Source: Acidicapsa acidisoli (lineage in GTDB: Bacteria > Acidobacteriota > Terriglobia > Terriglobales > Acidobacteriaceae). From it: 64,000 nt of DNA. The stretch is taken from the NCBI RefSeq assembly GCF_025685625.1, contig NZ_JAGSYI010000002.1, positions 558,001 to 622,000 on the forward strand. Reading direction: 5' to 3'. Of this stretch, positions 8,199-17,800 are shown one piece after another (the first letter of the stretch is position 1; every line of letters begins with the position of its first letter). The notes below the pieces were generated by a model. It had not been told where the DNA came from and did no database searches. It saw only the letters and a list, made by a program, of their open reading frames with translations. A program made the translations under genes and the position numbers.

Positions 8199-10082
8199 AT
8201 GCCTGACGAAGCCGCACTTCCTCCGACCGAATTAAAACCAGCTCTCGAAGCCGCCCCAGAAGCAGTTGCACCCGAAGCCGCTTCCATTGACCGGCGCGCC
8301 CCCGAGCTGGAGGGAGATTACCGCCCCGCCGCCGGCAATTACCTCGACCCCATCAACGCCCGCATCGAAACCACCGACCTGAGCGTCCTGCTCCGCATGT
8401 CCGAAGCACTAAACACCACGCTCGACTTGCGCACTCTCCTCAAGCGCACCTCTGAACTCATCCGTTCCGTCATCCAGTACCGCATCTTCGCCATCCTCCT
8501 CCTCGACGAGAGCAGCAAAGAACTCCGCATGCGCTTCCAGATCGGTCACACCCCCGAGATTGAGCGCATGACCTTCCCTCTAGGCCACGGAGTCGTCGGC
8601 CAGGTCGCCCAGACCCGCAACGCCATCCTCATCAACGACGTCTCCAAAGCCGAAAACTACGTCTCCGCCAACGACGCCGTCCGCTCCGAACTCGCCGTCC
8701 CGCTCATCAACAAGAACAAAGTCATCGGCGTCCTCGATATAGAAAGCGAAGAGCTCAATTACTTCCGTCCCGAGCACCTCCACGTGCTCACTCTCACCGC
8801 CTCGCGCATCGGCCAGGCCATCCAGAACGCGCGCCTCTACTCCCGCGTCACCCGCCAGACCCAGGCCCTCGAAGTCCTCAACCAGATCTCAGTCGAACTG
8901 ACCTCCATCCTCGACCTCGACCAGCTCTTCGAACGCATCGGCCAGCTCCTCCGCCGCCTCATCGACTACCAGATGTTCACCATCATGCTCGTCAACCCCG
9001 GCGGAGACCGCCTCGTCACTCGCTACGCCTGGCGCTTCGGCCACGCGAGCACCCCCACCCGCTCCATGCCCATCAGCACCGGACTCGCCGGCGCAGCAGT
9101 TGCCGAGTGGCGGCTCATCAACGTCCCCGACGTCCGCCTCGACCCCCGCTACCACATGGTCAATCCTGAAACCCGCTCAGAGATGATCATCCCGCTCTTC
9201 TACAAAAACCGCGTCATCGGCGTCCTCGACCTAGAACACGTCAAGCCCGGCTACTTCCACGAGCGCCACGAGCGCACCCTGACCACCCTCGCCGCGCAAA
9301 TCGCCATCGCCATCGAAAACGCCCGCCTTTATCAACAGGTCGTCCGCCACGAGCAGCAACTCGAACGCGACCTCTCCATGGCCCGCCAGGTGCAGTTACG
9401 ACTCCTGCCGTCCACCGTCCCCGAACACACTCACGGCGAATTCGCCGCCCGATTCCTGCCAGCCCGCTCCATTGGCGGAGACCTCTACGACTTCGTCGAA
9501 TACGACAACAACCGCACCGCAATCATCCTCGGCGACGTCAGCGGAAAAGCCGCCCCAGCCGCCCTCTTCGCCGCACTCGTCAGCGGTATCATGCGCTCCG
9601 CGGCCATGCAGCGTCCGGCGCCCTCCGAGATGCTCAAGCTCTTGAACGAGGCCCTGCAAGAGCGCAAACTCGAGTCGCAATACGTCACCATGCTCTATTG
9701 CGTCTGGAACGACGACAATCGCACTCTCCAGGTCGCCAACGCCGGAGCCGTCCCGCCCATCTTCTGCCGCGGCGGCCAAATCACCACCATGCGCGCCGAA
9801 GGGTTCCCCCTCGGCATGTTCCCCGAAGCCGAATACGAAGAATTCTCTGTATCCACCCAACCCGGCGACGCCTTCGTCTTCGTGTCGGACGGAATCACCG
9901 ACGCCGAAAACGCCCAGGGCGAAATGTACGGCACCGACCGCCTCACCGGAATCCTCTGCGGCCACCGCACCATGCCCGCCGCCCAGATCGCCGAAGCCAT
10001 CTTCGCCGACGTAGCCCGCTTCCAATCCGGCCAACCCCGCTTCGATGACGAAACAATCTTGGTCCTGCGAGTCAGGTCTTGA
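8199..10082 (+). CDS. GAF-GAF-PP2C (RsbU/SpoIIE-type) serine phosphatase
   Basis: The 627-aa cytoplasmic protein has no membrane segment. A variable Ala/Pro/Glu-rich N terminus (1-60) is followed by two GAF sensor domains (about 70-215 and 235-390; for example GHGVVGQVAQTRNAILINDV and PISTGLAGAAVAEWRLINVPD). A short helical linker (QQLERDLSMARQVQLRLLP) links to a PP2C/SpoIIE phosphatase domain (about 420-625) containing GGDLYDF, GDVSGKAAPAALFAAL, FVSDGITDAEN and DDETILVLR, whose Asp residues bind the metals. Such proteins usually dephosphorylate an anti-sigma-factor antagonist in partner switching. No STAS or anti-sigma kinase gene is next to it. The start at 8199 is inferred from the divergent promoter region; a longer frame from 7836 would run through the VOC gene. 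Confidence 0.88.
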   Translation: MPDEAALPPTELKPALEAAPEAVAPEAASIDRRAPELEGDYRPAAGNYLDPINARIETTDLSVLLRMSEALNTTLDLRTLLKRTSELIRSVIQYRIFAILLLDESSKELRMRFQIGHTPEIERMTFPLGHGVVGQVAQTRNAILINDVSKAENYVSANDAVRSELAVPLINKNKVIGVLDIESEELNYFRPEHLHVLTLTASRIGQAIQNARLYSRVTRQTQALEVLNQISVELTSILDLDQLFERIGQLLRRLIDYQMFTIMLVNPGGDRLVTRYAWRFGHASTPTRSMPISTGLAGAAVAEWRLINVPDVRLDPRYHMVNPETRSEMIIPLFYKNRVIGVLDLEHVKPGYFHERHERTLTTLAAQIAIAIENARLYQQVVRHEQQLERDLSMARQVQLRLLPSTVPEHTHGEFAARFLPARSIGGDLYDFVEYDNNRTAIILGDVSGKAAPAALFAALVSGIMRSAAMQRPAPSEMLKLLNEALQERKLESQYVTMLYCVWNDDNRTLQVANAGAVPPIFCRGGQITTMRAEGFPLGMFPEAEYEEFSVSTQPGDAFVFVSDGITDAENAQGEMYGTDRLTGILCGHRTMPAAQIAEAIFADVARFQSGQPRFDDETILVLRVRS

Positions 10083-10301
10083 AAGTTAGACCTTAAGAGT
10101 CACACCGGACCGCCGGAATCCCTGTCTCAACCACCGCGCTCCAACACCCCCCATCAATAATCGATCCAGTCGCTTCAAAATCCCGGTCGTCCGGATTCCA
10201 TTTCCGTGCTAGCATGAATGCCATTACGCGCTCCGGCCTCTTGCAAATCTGCTGTGGAGCGTCCCTCTCAAAGTTCGCCATAACTCCCAAAGGAGGCGGA
10301 C

Positions 10302-11762
10302 ATGGCTACGATTCCCGCACACGTCCTATCAGCCTGCATCTCAGGCCTGTTTCTTGCCGCCACGCTTCCCGCCCAGGTCACTCCTGAACAGACCCCTCCC
10401 ACCCAAGCCTCTCCTGCCCAGGCCACGGACGACGCCACGCCGCCCTCCGGGGTTTCAAAGGTCCGTATCGTCCGCTTAAGTGAGGTCAAAGGCGAAGTTC
10501 AGTTGGATCGCGACATCGGCCGCGGTTTTGAGCCGGCAATGACCAACCTGCCCATTGTTGAGCACAACCGACTGCGAACCGCCATGGGAGTCGCCGAGGT
10601 CGAGTTCGAAGATAACAGCACGCTGCGGATCACTCCTGATTCGCTCGTGGAGTTCCCGCAGCTTGAGCGCCTTCCTGCGGGCACAACTGCCTCTTCCGTG
10701 CACGTCATAAAGGGCATGGCCTACGTCAGCCTGGTGAAGACGCGAGGCAATGAGTTCAATCTTCTGTTTGGCCAGCAGAAGCTCCAATTGCCGCCCTCCA
10801 GCCACATTCGGCTCCATGTGGATGATTCGGAAGCCAAGCTCGCGGTGCTAGACGGAACAGTGCGCATCGACGGCCCCGCGGGCCCGACCGATGTTCCCAA
10901 GAAAAAGACGGTTACCTTCCACTTGCAGGACCAGGCTCAACCAATCCAGACCAAGGACGTAGCCGCCGAGGCATTTGATACATGGGACAAAAACGCTTCC
11001 GGATACCATGCGCAATCCGCATCCCTCGGTGCATTCGGTAGTTCGCCCTATGCCTACGGCGTGGGCGACATGATGTATTACGGAAGCTTCATGAATGTTG
11101 GCGGTTGCGGCTCCATGTGGCGTCCCTATTTCGCCAGCGCTGCCTGGGATCCGTATTCGAACGGCGCCTGGGCCTGGTATCAGGGCGCGGGCTATTCATG
11201 GGTTTCTCCGTATCCCTGGGGATGGACTCCCTATCACTATGGCAGCTGGTCCTATTGCTCCGGCGCCGGCTGGGGATGGCAACCCGGAGGTTCCTGGAAC
11301 GGGCTGAACAACAGCATCGCGTCAGCTCCAAAGAACGGCACAGGCTTAATTCCGCGTCACCCGATCACACCACCCCGCGCCGGCGAAGCCACACTGACCG
11401 AAGTGAACCTGAAGCCTCTCGTCAAGTCAGAAGTTGCTACAGCAGACTCCTTCGTCTTCCGCAAAGACTCCGCGGGTCTCGGCATTCCACGCGACACCCT
11501 GGGCAAACTGGATAAGTTTTCGCAGCATGCCATAGAACATGGTGCGGCGACCACGGCCATTTACATCAACGCTCCGTCATCCGCCAACGGACGCCCATCG
11601 AATGCTGCCGCAGCAGCAGGCTCGATCCATCGAGGTACTGCCCCGCCCTCAGGAGCGGAGATGTCTTCGAGAATGGGCTCATCGAGCGGCGGGAGTGGGA
11701 ATTCAGCAATGTCAAGTGGGGCCTCCAGCCATTCCTCTGCCGGATCAGGTCATCCGCACTAG
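10302..11762 (+). CDS. Secreted FecR-domain protein with Trp/Tyr/Gly-rich (DUF6600-like) region
   Basis: This 486-aa exported protein has an N-terminal signal peptide (ISGLFLAATLPAQ). A FecR-type beta-helix segment covers about residues 50-210: VRIVRLSEVKGEVQLDRD, the NRLRTAMGVAEVEFEDNSTLRI block and the later HIRLHVDDSEAKLAVLDGTV. Residues about 255-335 are rich in Trp, Tyr, Gly and Pro (for example WAWYQGAGYSWVSPYPWGW and YHYGSWSYCSGAGWGWQPGG), as in DUF6600-type tails common in Acidobacteriota. The last 60 residues are low-complexity Ser/Gly/Ala. An AAAGGAGG ribosome site 6 bases before the ATG makes the start secure. There is no FecI-like sigma factor nearby, so it is probably a structural envelope protein rather than a signal transducer. 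Confidence 0.8.
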   Translation: MATIPAHVLSACISGLFLAATLPAQVTPEQTPPTQASPAQATDDATPPSGVSKVRIVRLSEVKGEVQLDRDIGRGFEPAMTNLPIVEHNRLRTAMGVAEVEFEDNSTLRITPDSLVEFPQLERLPAGTTASSVHVIKGMAYVSLVKTRGNEFNLLFGQQKLQLPPSSHIRLHVDDSEAKLAVLDGTVRIDGPAGPTDVPKKKTVTFHLQDQAQPIQTKDVAAEAFDTWDKNASGYHAQSASLGAFGSSPYAYGVGDMMYYGSFMNVGGCGSMWRPYFASAAWDPYSNGAWAWYQGAGYSWVSPYPWGWTPYHYGSWSYCSGAGWGWQPGGSWNGLNNSIASAPKNGTGLIPRHPITPPRAGEATLTEVNLKPLVKSEVATADSFVFRKDSAGLGIPRDTLGKLDKFSQHAIEHGAATTAIYINAPSSANGRPSNAAAAAGSIHRGTAPPSGAEMSSRMGSSSGGSGNSAMSSGASSHSSAGSGHPH

Positions 11763-11818
11763 GAATCAGTCAGGTTAGGCTAGAAATCCTCCCAACGGAG
11801 GCCATCGCTCTACAAGAT

Positions 11819-11861
11819 CGAACTTAGCCGGTGGGTTTTTACTCCCCACTTGCTAAGTTCG
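11819..11861. terminator. Hairpin between convergent FecR and VOC genes, overlapping the VOC stop
   Basis: The arms 11819-11828 (CGAACTTAGC) and 11852-11861 (GCTAAGTTCG) are perfectly complementary over 10 bp, with an inner GTGGG/CCCAC pair. The TAA stop of the VOC gene lies in the loop, beside a T-run on the + strand. It probably ends both convergent transcripts. Confidence 0.6.
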
Positions 11862-12219
11862 AGCCGAATGCAAGCAGACGACCGTCGCAATCCTTGACTA
11901 CAAACTCCCGCGTGCGCCATGGCATGTCAGCCGGTCCCCGGGTGAACTCCACCCCTTTGGACGCGAACTCCGCGTGAAGCGCGTCTGCGTCTTCGACAAA
12001 GAGATATGCATCCAGCAGTTCGTCCGCATATTTGTCCGGATTGGCAGTCGGCGGATCGGCGCAGCGAAAGTGAATCGCGTGCTGGTCGCGCGCCACGATG
12101 GCGTACGTCGGCGGATCCTGCCATGCCCCCAGACACTCGAAGCCGAGCTTGTCCTTGTAATAGGCAAGCGTGGCGGGAATGTCTGTGGTGAAGAACAGAG
12201 GTGCGATCTGACGGATCAT
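11839..12219 (-). CDS. VOC-superfamily glyoxalase/bleomycin-resistance-like protein
   Basis: The 126-aa protein starts with MIRQIAPLFFTTDIPATLAYYKDKLGF, the typical first module of single-domain VOC proteins. A second module (DAYLFVEDADALHAEFASKGVEF) and a final VKDCDGRLLAFG match the glyoxalase/bleomycin resistance pattern with the conserved Asp-Gly. A probable metal-ligand His is in AIHFRCAD. It may be a detoxifying or fosfomycin-thiol-like enzyme or simply a binding protein; the substrate cannot be assigned. It is unrelated in sequence detail to the VOC gene at 7.7-8.1 kb and to the one at 51 kb. The gene is convergent with the FecR gene. Confidence 0.82.
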   Translation of the reverse strand: MIRQIAPLFFTTDIPATLAYYKDKLGFECLGAWQDPPTYAIVARDQHAIHFRCADPPTANPDKYADELLDAYLFVEDADALHAEFASKGVEFTRGPADMPWRTREFVVKDCDGRLLAFGSNLASGE

Positions 12220-12505
12220 CGATCAAGTGTGCGGCAGCCCAGCTATCGCCGGCGAAGTCGAGCGCCAGCTACTATACATCCCACCTCACAAAGGGATGCT
12301 GCGCCGGTTTTTCGCCACAAGTCCGAGGTCTTGCAGTTGGTTCGTGCACGCAATAACTAATCAGTATCGAAGAATTCAAAGGTGACTAAAGTTGCGCATA
12401 TCCAAGATTCTGCGGTTTATAGAATCAATCAGGCAAAACTGGTCACAAGAGCTCGGCAGCGGTCGCGACCCTTGAAATTCTGGCCCCAAAAACCTGGAGG
12501 AACGG
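12220..12505. other. Gene-free region upstream of the PQQ-like gene
   Basis: I see no protein-coding or RNA gene here. A TTGCGC near 12391 with an AT-rich TTTATAGAAT about 17 bp downstream could be a promoter for the gene at 12506. The ribosome site CTGGAGG ends at 12500. Confidence 0.35.
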
Positions 12506-14437
12506 TTGAAACGCAATCGGTTCGCTTGGATACTTTTCCAGCTCCTGGCCTCGCATGCCTTGGCTCAGAAAGGCCCAACCACGTTCGATTGGCCGGTCTA
12601 CGGAGGAAACATCCAGGGTTGGCATTACAGCCCAGACAGCCGAATCAACGCCGACAGCCTTCGCCGATCGGGAGGCTTGGCTCTCAAATGGTCCTTCGAT
12701 CAAATACCTCGCTACGACGGCCCATGGTTCCACAAACACTCGGAGAGCTGCAAAGACGGTTTCCACGAGACCATGCAGGACACCCCGGAAGTCTCAAGCG
12801 ACGAACTCTTCGTCGCAACCTGGCATCACCTCTACGCCTTCGACACCCGGCCTAAACCAGGTTCCGCCATCCAGCCCAGGTGGATCTATTCGCTCTCCTT
12901 TGAAAACTACTCCTGCACGGGCTACTTGTGGTCCGGTCCGTATCTCGCAGCCTCTGCAACCAATCGCGGAGTAGCAATCGATAAGGGCGTACTATACGCT
13001 ACCACCCTGGACGGCCAGCTGATCGCTCTCAAAGACCTGAAGAAGCCAAAGCCACAATTGCTTCCGGGCTTTCCCATCAATTTGCTGGATCTCAAAACTC
13101 GTACCGGTATCCCACTCAACCAGATACCCGACGACCAGTCGCAAAGCTACTCCACGTCATCGCCGCCTATCGTCTACGACGGGAAGGTAATCGTAGGCGT
13201 GGCCGGTGGCGACGGTTTAGACGACGGCTTCATCCAGGGATTTGTCACCGCAATTGATCCCCACATCCCCGAGGTGAAATGGATCTTCTGCACGGTTCCT
13301 GGGCTGAGTCTCAACGCGGACTCGCCCCTCGGCAACAACGTTATAGGCTGCACCGATGACAAGTCACAGCCGGCCACATGGCCTTCCAACAAAGCCGGCA
13401 GAGAGGGCGGCGGCGCAGTATGGATGACCCCCACTATCGATCCTTCGCATGGGCTGATTCTGTTCGGAACCGGCAATCCCGTAGGCTCCCGCAAAGACGC
13501 CGCGGGAGAGATCCATCGATCGGCGTACACCGGCGACGACAGATCGGGCACGAATCTCTTCACGGACTCGATCGTCGCCCTGGATTCGAAGGGACGACTG
13601 CGCTCCTATTACCAGGAAGTGCACCACGATCTCTGGGACTACGATCAAGCGTCTCCAATCATCGCGATCAAGGACAAAGACATCGACATCCTGGGAGCCG
13701 CTGGCAAAACCGGCTGGTGGTACCAATTCGACGCGGGAAAGTTCACGCGCAACGACCCCGGGTCCGCCATGTTTGATCTCACCGGCAAGCAGGAGACAGC
13801 CGTTTCGGTCCATCCTGCCTATCAACACGCGTGGCCCACGCAGCCCGAGCCAGCGCCGGCATATAACTTCATAGCTCATCGCATGAATATGTTTGCCCCC
13901 CCCATTAAGCCCGTGCATCCAGGCGACACTATCTGCATATCTCCCGGTACCTTCGGAGGCGCGGAATGGGGCCCTGTCACCTATGACCGGCAAACAGGGC
14001 GCATCTACCTGATCGATGTGGAAGAGCCAACCTCCTATGCATCCACCACCGAAGGAGCCCACCGGCCACCATGCATAGGCGTCAATGACCCAAAGCAAAG
14101 CTATATAAGAGCAATCGATCCCCATACCGGCAAAGTAGATCCAAACCTCATCAGTGAAGACCTCGGCGAATATCCCGGCGGATTGCTCTCGACCGCGGGT
14201 GGTTTGATCTTTGTGGGCACGCGTGACGGAAGGCTCAGGGCATATGACACCAGCCTGAAACTCGTGTGGAGCGGCTGTGTCGAGAACGTCGAAAAGATAA
14301 CTGGCTGCCAGTTCACCATAACCGCTGCACCCATGTCGTTCACGATTCGGCGCACTCAATACATCGCCATCACGGCAATGTCGATTGCTCCAGGAGGAAA
14401 CAGCGCAGTCTTCGTGTATGGCCTTCGGGGTAAATAA
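12506..14437 (+). CDS. Secreted PQQ-type beta-propeller dehydrogenase-like protein
   Basis: The 643-aa protein starts at a TTG codon, fixed by a GGAGG 5 bases upstream. A signal peptide (RFAWILFQLLASHALA) is followed by TFDWPVYGGNIQGWHYSPDSRIN, the N-terminal blade of quinoprotein dehydrogenases. Later blades carry typical repeats such as GVLYATTLDGQLIALKDL, HDLWDYDQASP (the W-D-Y-D motif near residue 370), GKTGWWYQFDAGKF and GGLIFVGTRDGRLRAYD. This resembles the PQQ-dependent alcohol or polyvinyl-alcohol dehydrogenases, probably periplasmic. No CxxCH heme motif is present, so it has no fused cytochrome c domain. Whether it binds PQQ cannot be judged; the vicinal disulphide of methanol dehydrogenases is absent. 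No pqq biosynthesis gene is in the window. Confidence 0.8.
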   Translation: MKRNRFAWILFQLLASHALAQKGPTTFDWPVYGGNIQGWHYSPDSRINADSLRRSGGLALKWSFDQIPRYDGPWFHKHSESCKDGFHETMQDTPEVSSDELFVATWHHLYAFDTRPKPGSAIQPRWIYSLSFENYSCTGYLWSGPYLAASATNRGVAIDKGVLYATTLDGQLIALKDLKKPKPQLLPGFPINLLDLKTRTGIPLNQIPDDQSQSYSTSSPPIVYDGKVIVGVAGGDGLDDGFIQGFVTAIDPHIPEVKWIFCTVPGLSLNADSPLGNNVIGCTDDKSQPATWPSNKAGREGGGAVWMTPTIDPSHGLILFGTGNPVGSRKDAAGEIHRSAYTGDDRSGTNLFTDSIVALDSKGRLRSYYQEVHHDLWDYDQASPIIAIKDKDIDILGAAGKTGWWYQFDAGKFTRNDPGSAMFDLTGKQETAVSVHPAYQHAWPTQPEPAPAYNFIAHRMNMFAPPIKPVHPGDTICISPGTFGGAEWGPVTYDRQTGRIYLIDVEEPTSYASTTEGAHRPPCIGVNDPKQSYIRAIDPHTGKVDPNLISEDLGEYPGGLLSTAGGLIFVGTRDGRLRAYDTSLKLVWSGCVENVEKITGCQFTITAAPMSFTIRRTQYIAITAMSIAPGGNSAVFVYGLRGK

Positions 14438-14863
14438 CGCGTCATCAATCTCTAGTGATGCGAGCAGCATTCTCTTACGAGGCATTCGTCAGGCGCCCTG
14501 TGACTATCCTCCACCGCAAAGTGAGTAGATAGGAAAAGCAGTTACTGCAGAGGGCTGCGAGCAAGAATCTTGCACTGCTCGACTTGTTAGAACGAGAGCA
14601 ATGCGGACGACTCAAATCGAACTAGGCCAATCGCATAATTGCGCCGCGTCAAATCTTCGTGTTGCAATGGTCACCCCAAGAGTACCAAGCATTGAGAGAC
14701 ATTGCATTTCGAAGTTTTGGTGTATATCCACGCGCCAGCTAGATTCATTCTCGCAGCGCTCGTGTTCTCCGCGGCTTACCTGCAACGCTGGTTGATTATC
14801 TCGTCCGAAGTGATCGGGACCTGTTTTGGTGCAATTGGGAGACTGGTTCAAGGCGGAAGACAG
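14438..14863. other. Gene-free region before the 1569-aa Ig-like protein
   Basis: No gene or RNA is recognisable across these 426 bp. An in-frame extension upstream from the Ig-like gene exists from 14702 but looks non-coding and would put a second hydrophobic segment before the signal peptide. Confidence 0.5.
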
Positions 14864-17800
14864 ATGAATCGATTGGTAAGGATTGCCTGGTTCTTGCTTG
14901 CGGCTGCTGTGTTTTCTACGGCTTCTCTGGCTTCTGTATCTGTTTCACTTGCTCCCGCAACTGTACACGTACCGCTCGGCGGTCAAACTCAATTCACCGC
15001 GACCGTTGGCGGGACTACCAATAGTGTCGTGATCTGGAGTTTGAACGGCGTAAATTGCAGCGGAAACACATGTGGCCAGATATCCAGTGGTGGTTTGTAT
15101 CTAGCTCCGGCCACTGCTCCATCGTCGAACGTTATCACGGTCACCGCAACATCGCTGGCTGATCTCTCTGCATCCGCCAGCGCATCCGTTATTTTGGGCG
15201 CAACTTCGGACATTACTGTCTCCGTGTCACCGGCACAGGCAACAATCGTTGTGGGCCAGAAGCAGCGCTTCATTGCCATGGTGAACGGAACAACCATCAC
15301 CACTGTTGCCTGGCAGTTAACCGGCGCGGGTTGCAGCGGATCGGCATGCGGCACCCTCACGACTGATGGTCTCTATACCGCACCCTCAGGAGTACCAGCT
15401 CCGCCGCAGGTTACGATCACGGCACTATCTGTGGCTGATCCTGCAAAGTCCGGTTCCGCGACGGTTACGATTGCCCCGCCCGTCGCCGTGAGTGTTTCTC
15501 CTGCGACGGTTCAAGTCACAACTGGAACTCAAAGGCAATTCACGGCAACCGTCACCGGCACATCGAACACCGCTGTATCGTGGAGCCTTGCCGGCAGCGG
15601 CTGCACTGGGGCGGCCTGTGGGAGTATTTCCAGCACTGGACTTTACACTGCGCCAGCGTCCGTGCCCTCGCCTCCTCAGGTATCGGTAACCGCAACATCA
15701 GTGGCTGATCCAACCAAGTCGTCCACAGCGACGGCGACAATCATTCCACCCGTCGTAGTCACGGTTTCGCCATCGACCGCGCAAGTGATCGCCGGAGCCC
15801 AGCAGCAGTTCACGAAAATTGTCACCGGTACATCCAACACCGCTGTATCCTGGAGCCTTGCAGGCAGCGGATGCGCCGGGGCAGCCTGCGGGAGTATTTC
15901 CAGCACTGGACTCTATACTGCGCCATCGTCCGTGCCCTCGCCTCCTCAAGTATCGGTAACCGCAACCTCGGTGGCTGATCCAACCAAGTCGGCCACTGCT
16001 TTGGTGACGATCATCCCGCCTGTCGTAGTCACGGTTTCACCATCGACTGCGCAAGTGGTCGTAGGAGCCCAGCAGCAGTTCACGAGAATTGTCACCGGTA
16101 CATCGAACACCGCTGTATCCTGGAGCCTCGCCGGCAACGGCTGCACCGGGGCGGCCTGCGGGAGTATCTCAAGCACTGGACTTTACACTGCGCCAACGTC
16201 CGTGCCCACGCCTCCGCAGATATCGGTAACCGCAACCTCGGTGGCTGATCCAACCAAGTCGGCCACTGCTTTGGTGACGATCATCCCGCCTGTCGCAGTC
16301 ACGGTTTCACCATCGACCGCGCAAGTGCTCACTGGAGCCCATCAACAGTTCACGGCAACTATCACCGGCTCATCCAACACCGCCGTATCGTGGAGCCTCG
16401 CCGGCAGCGGCTGCACAGGGGCAACCTGCGGGAGTATTTCAAGCACTGGACTTTACACTGCTCCAGCGTCGGTACCCACGCCACCACAGATATCTGTAAC
16501 CGCAACCTCGGTGGCTGATCCAACCAAGTCGGCCACTGCTTCGGTGACGATCATCCCGCCTGTCGCAGTCACGGTTTCACCATCGACCGCGCAAGTGCTC
16601 ACTGGAGGTCATCAGCAGTTCACGGCAACTGTCACCGGCTCGTCCAACACCGCCGTATCGTGGAGCCTTGTCGGCAGCGGCTGCACCGGGGCAACCTGTG
16701 GGAGTATCTCAAGCACTGGACTTTACACTGCGCCAGCCAGCGCTCCTGCTCCGAATCAGGTTACAGTCACCGCAACTTCTGTAGCCGACGGCACCAAATC
16801 TGCCCACGCTACAGTGACAATTATTGGACCGGTGTCGGTCACGATTGCCCCAGCCACCGCACAAGTTGTCATTGGAAGCAGTCAGCAATTTTCCGCCACG
16901 GTGAACGGCATATCGAATACCAACGTCTCGTGGAGCGTAGCCGGCGCCGGTTGCAGTGGAACAGCCTGCGGCACCATTTCCCCTACCGGCCTTTACTTTG
17001 CGCCCGCTGCTGTTCCAAATCCAGCGCAGGTATTTGTCACAGCAACCTCATTGGCCGACGCAACCAAATCGAGTACAGCCACGGTAACAATCACTCCGCC
17101 GATTGCGGTGACGCTCTCACCAACAACGGCGACGTTGACGGTGGGCGGACAACAGCAGTTCAAGGCTGTGGTCACTGGATCGACAAATACCGCTATAACG
17201 TGGAGCGTCAGCGGCAGCGGCTGCGTCGGAGCAGCCTGCGGGATGATCTCGTCAACCGGGCTCTACACTGCACCGGCATCTGTTCCGAGTTCCGCGGTGA
17301 TTGTCAAAGCGGTGTCTGTTGCCAATCCAAGCAGCTTCCGAACCGCCACGGTGACCATTGTCCCGCCAATTGTTGTCAGCGTCTCACCCGCTACAGCGGA
17401 GCTTGTTGCTGGCGCCGATGAGCAGTTCACGGCAACTGTCTCTGGAACGACAAATCGATCCGTCACCTGGAGCGTCACGGGCAAGGGTTGCTCTGGACTG
17501 GCATGTGGCACAATCACGTCCACTGGTTTCTATGGCGCTCCGGGGATCGTTCCTAACCCGGATCAAGTAACTGTGACAGCGACTTCAACCGCCGACCCAA
17601 GCAAGTCGGATAGCGCGACAGTGACTATTCTTCCACCCGTTGCCGTAACGATTTCGCCGTCCAGCACTCAGGTAGTCGCCGGCGGACGCCAGCAGTTCAT
17701 TAGGATCGTGACCGGAACGACGAATACTTTGGTGCACTGGAGCGTAGAGGGTTCGGGTTGCAGTGGAAGCGCCTGTGGAACGATCAGTTCGAGCGGCCTC

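Noticed and set aside
13364-14485. Long open frame (373 codons) on the - strand inside the PQQ-like gene
   Set aside because: It is antisense to a gene with clear propeller motifs and a good ribosome site; its own translation shows no recognisable motif.
15482-16831. Regular 270-bp repeats as a possible CRISPR array
   Set aside because: Units are far too long, have no unique spacers and are in frame with an Ig-like protein.
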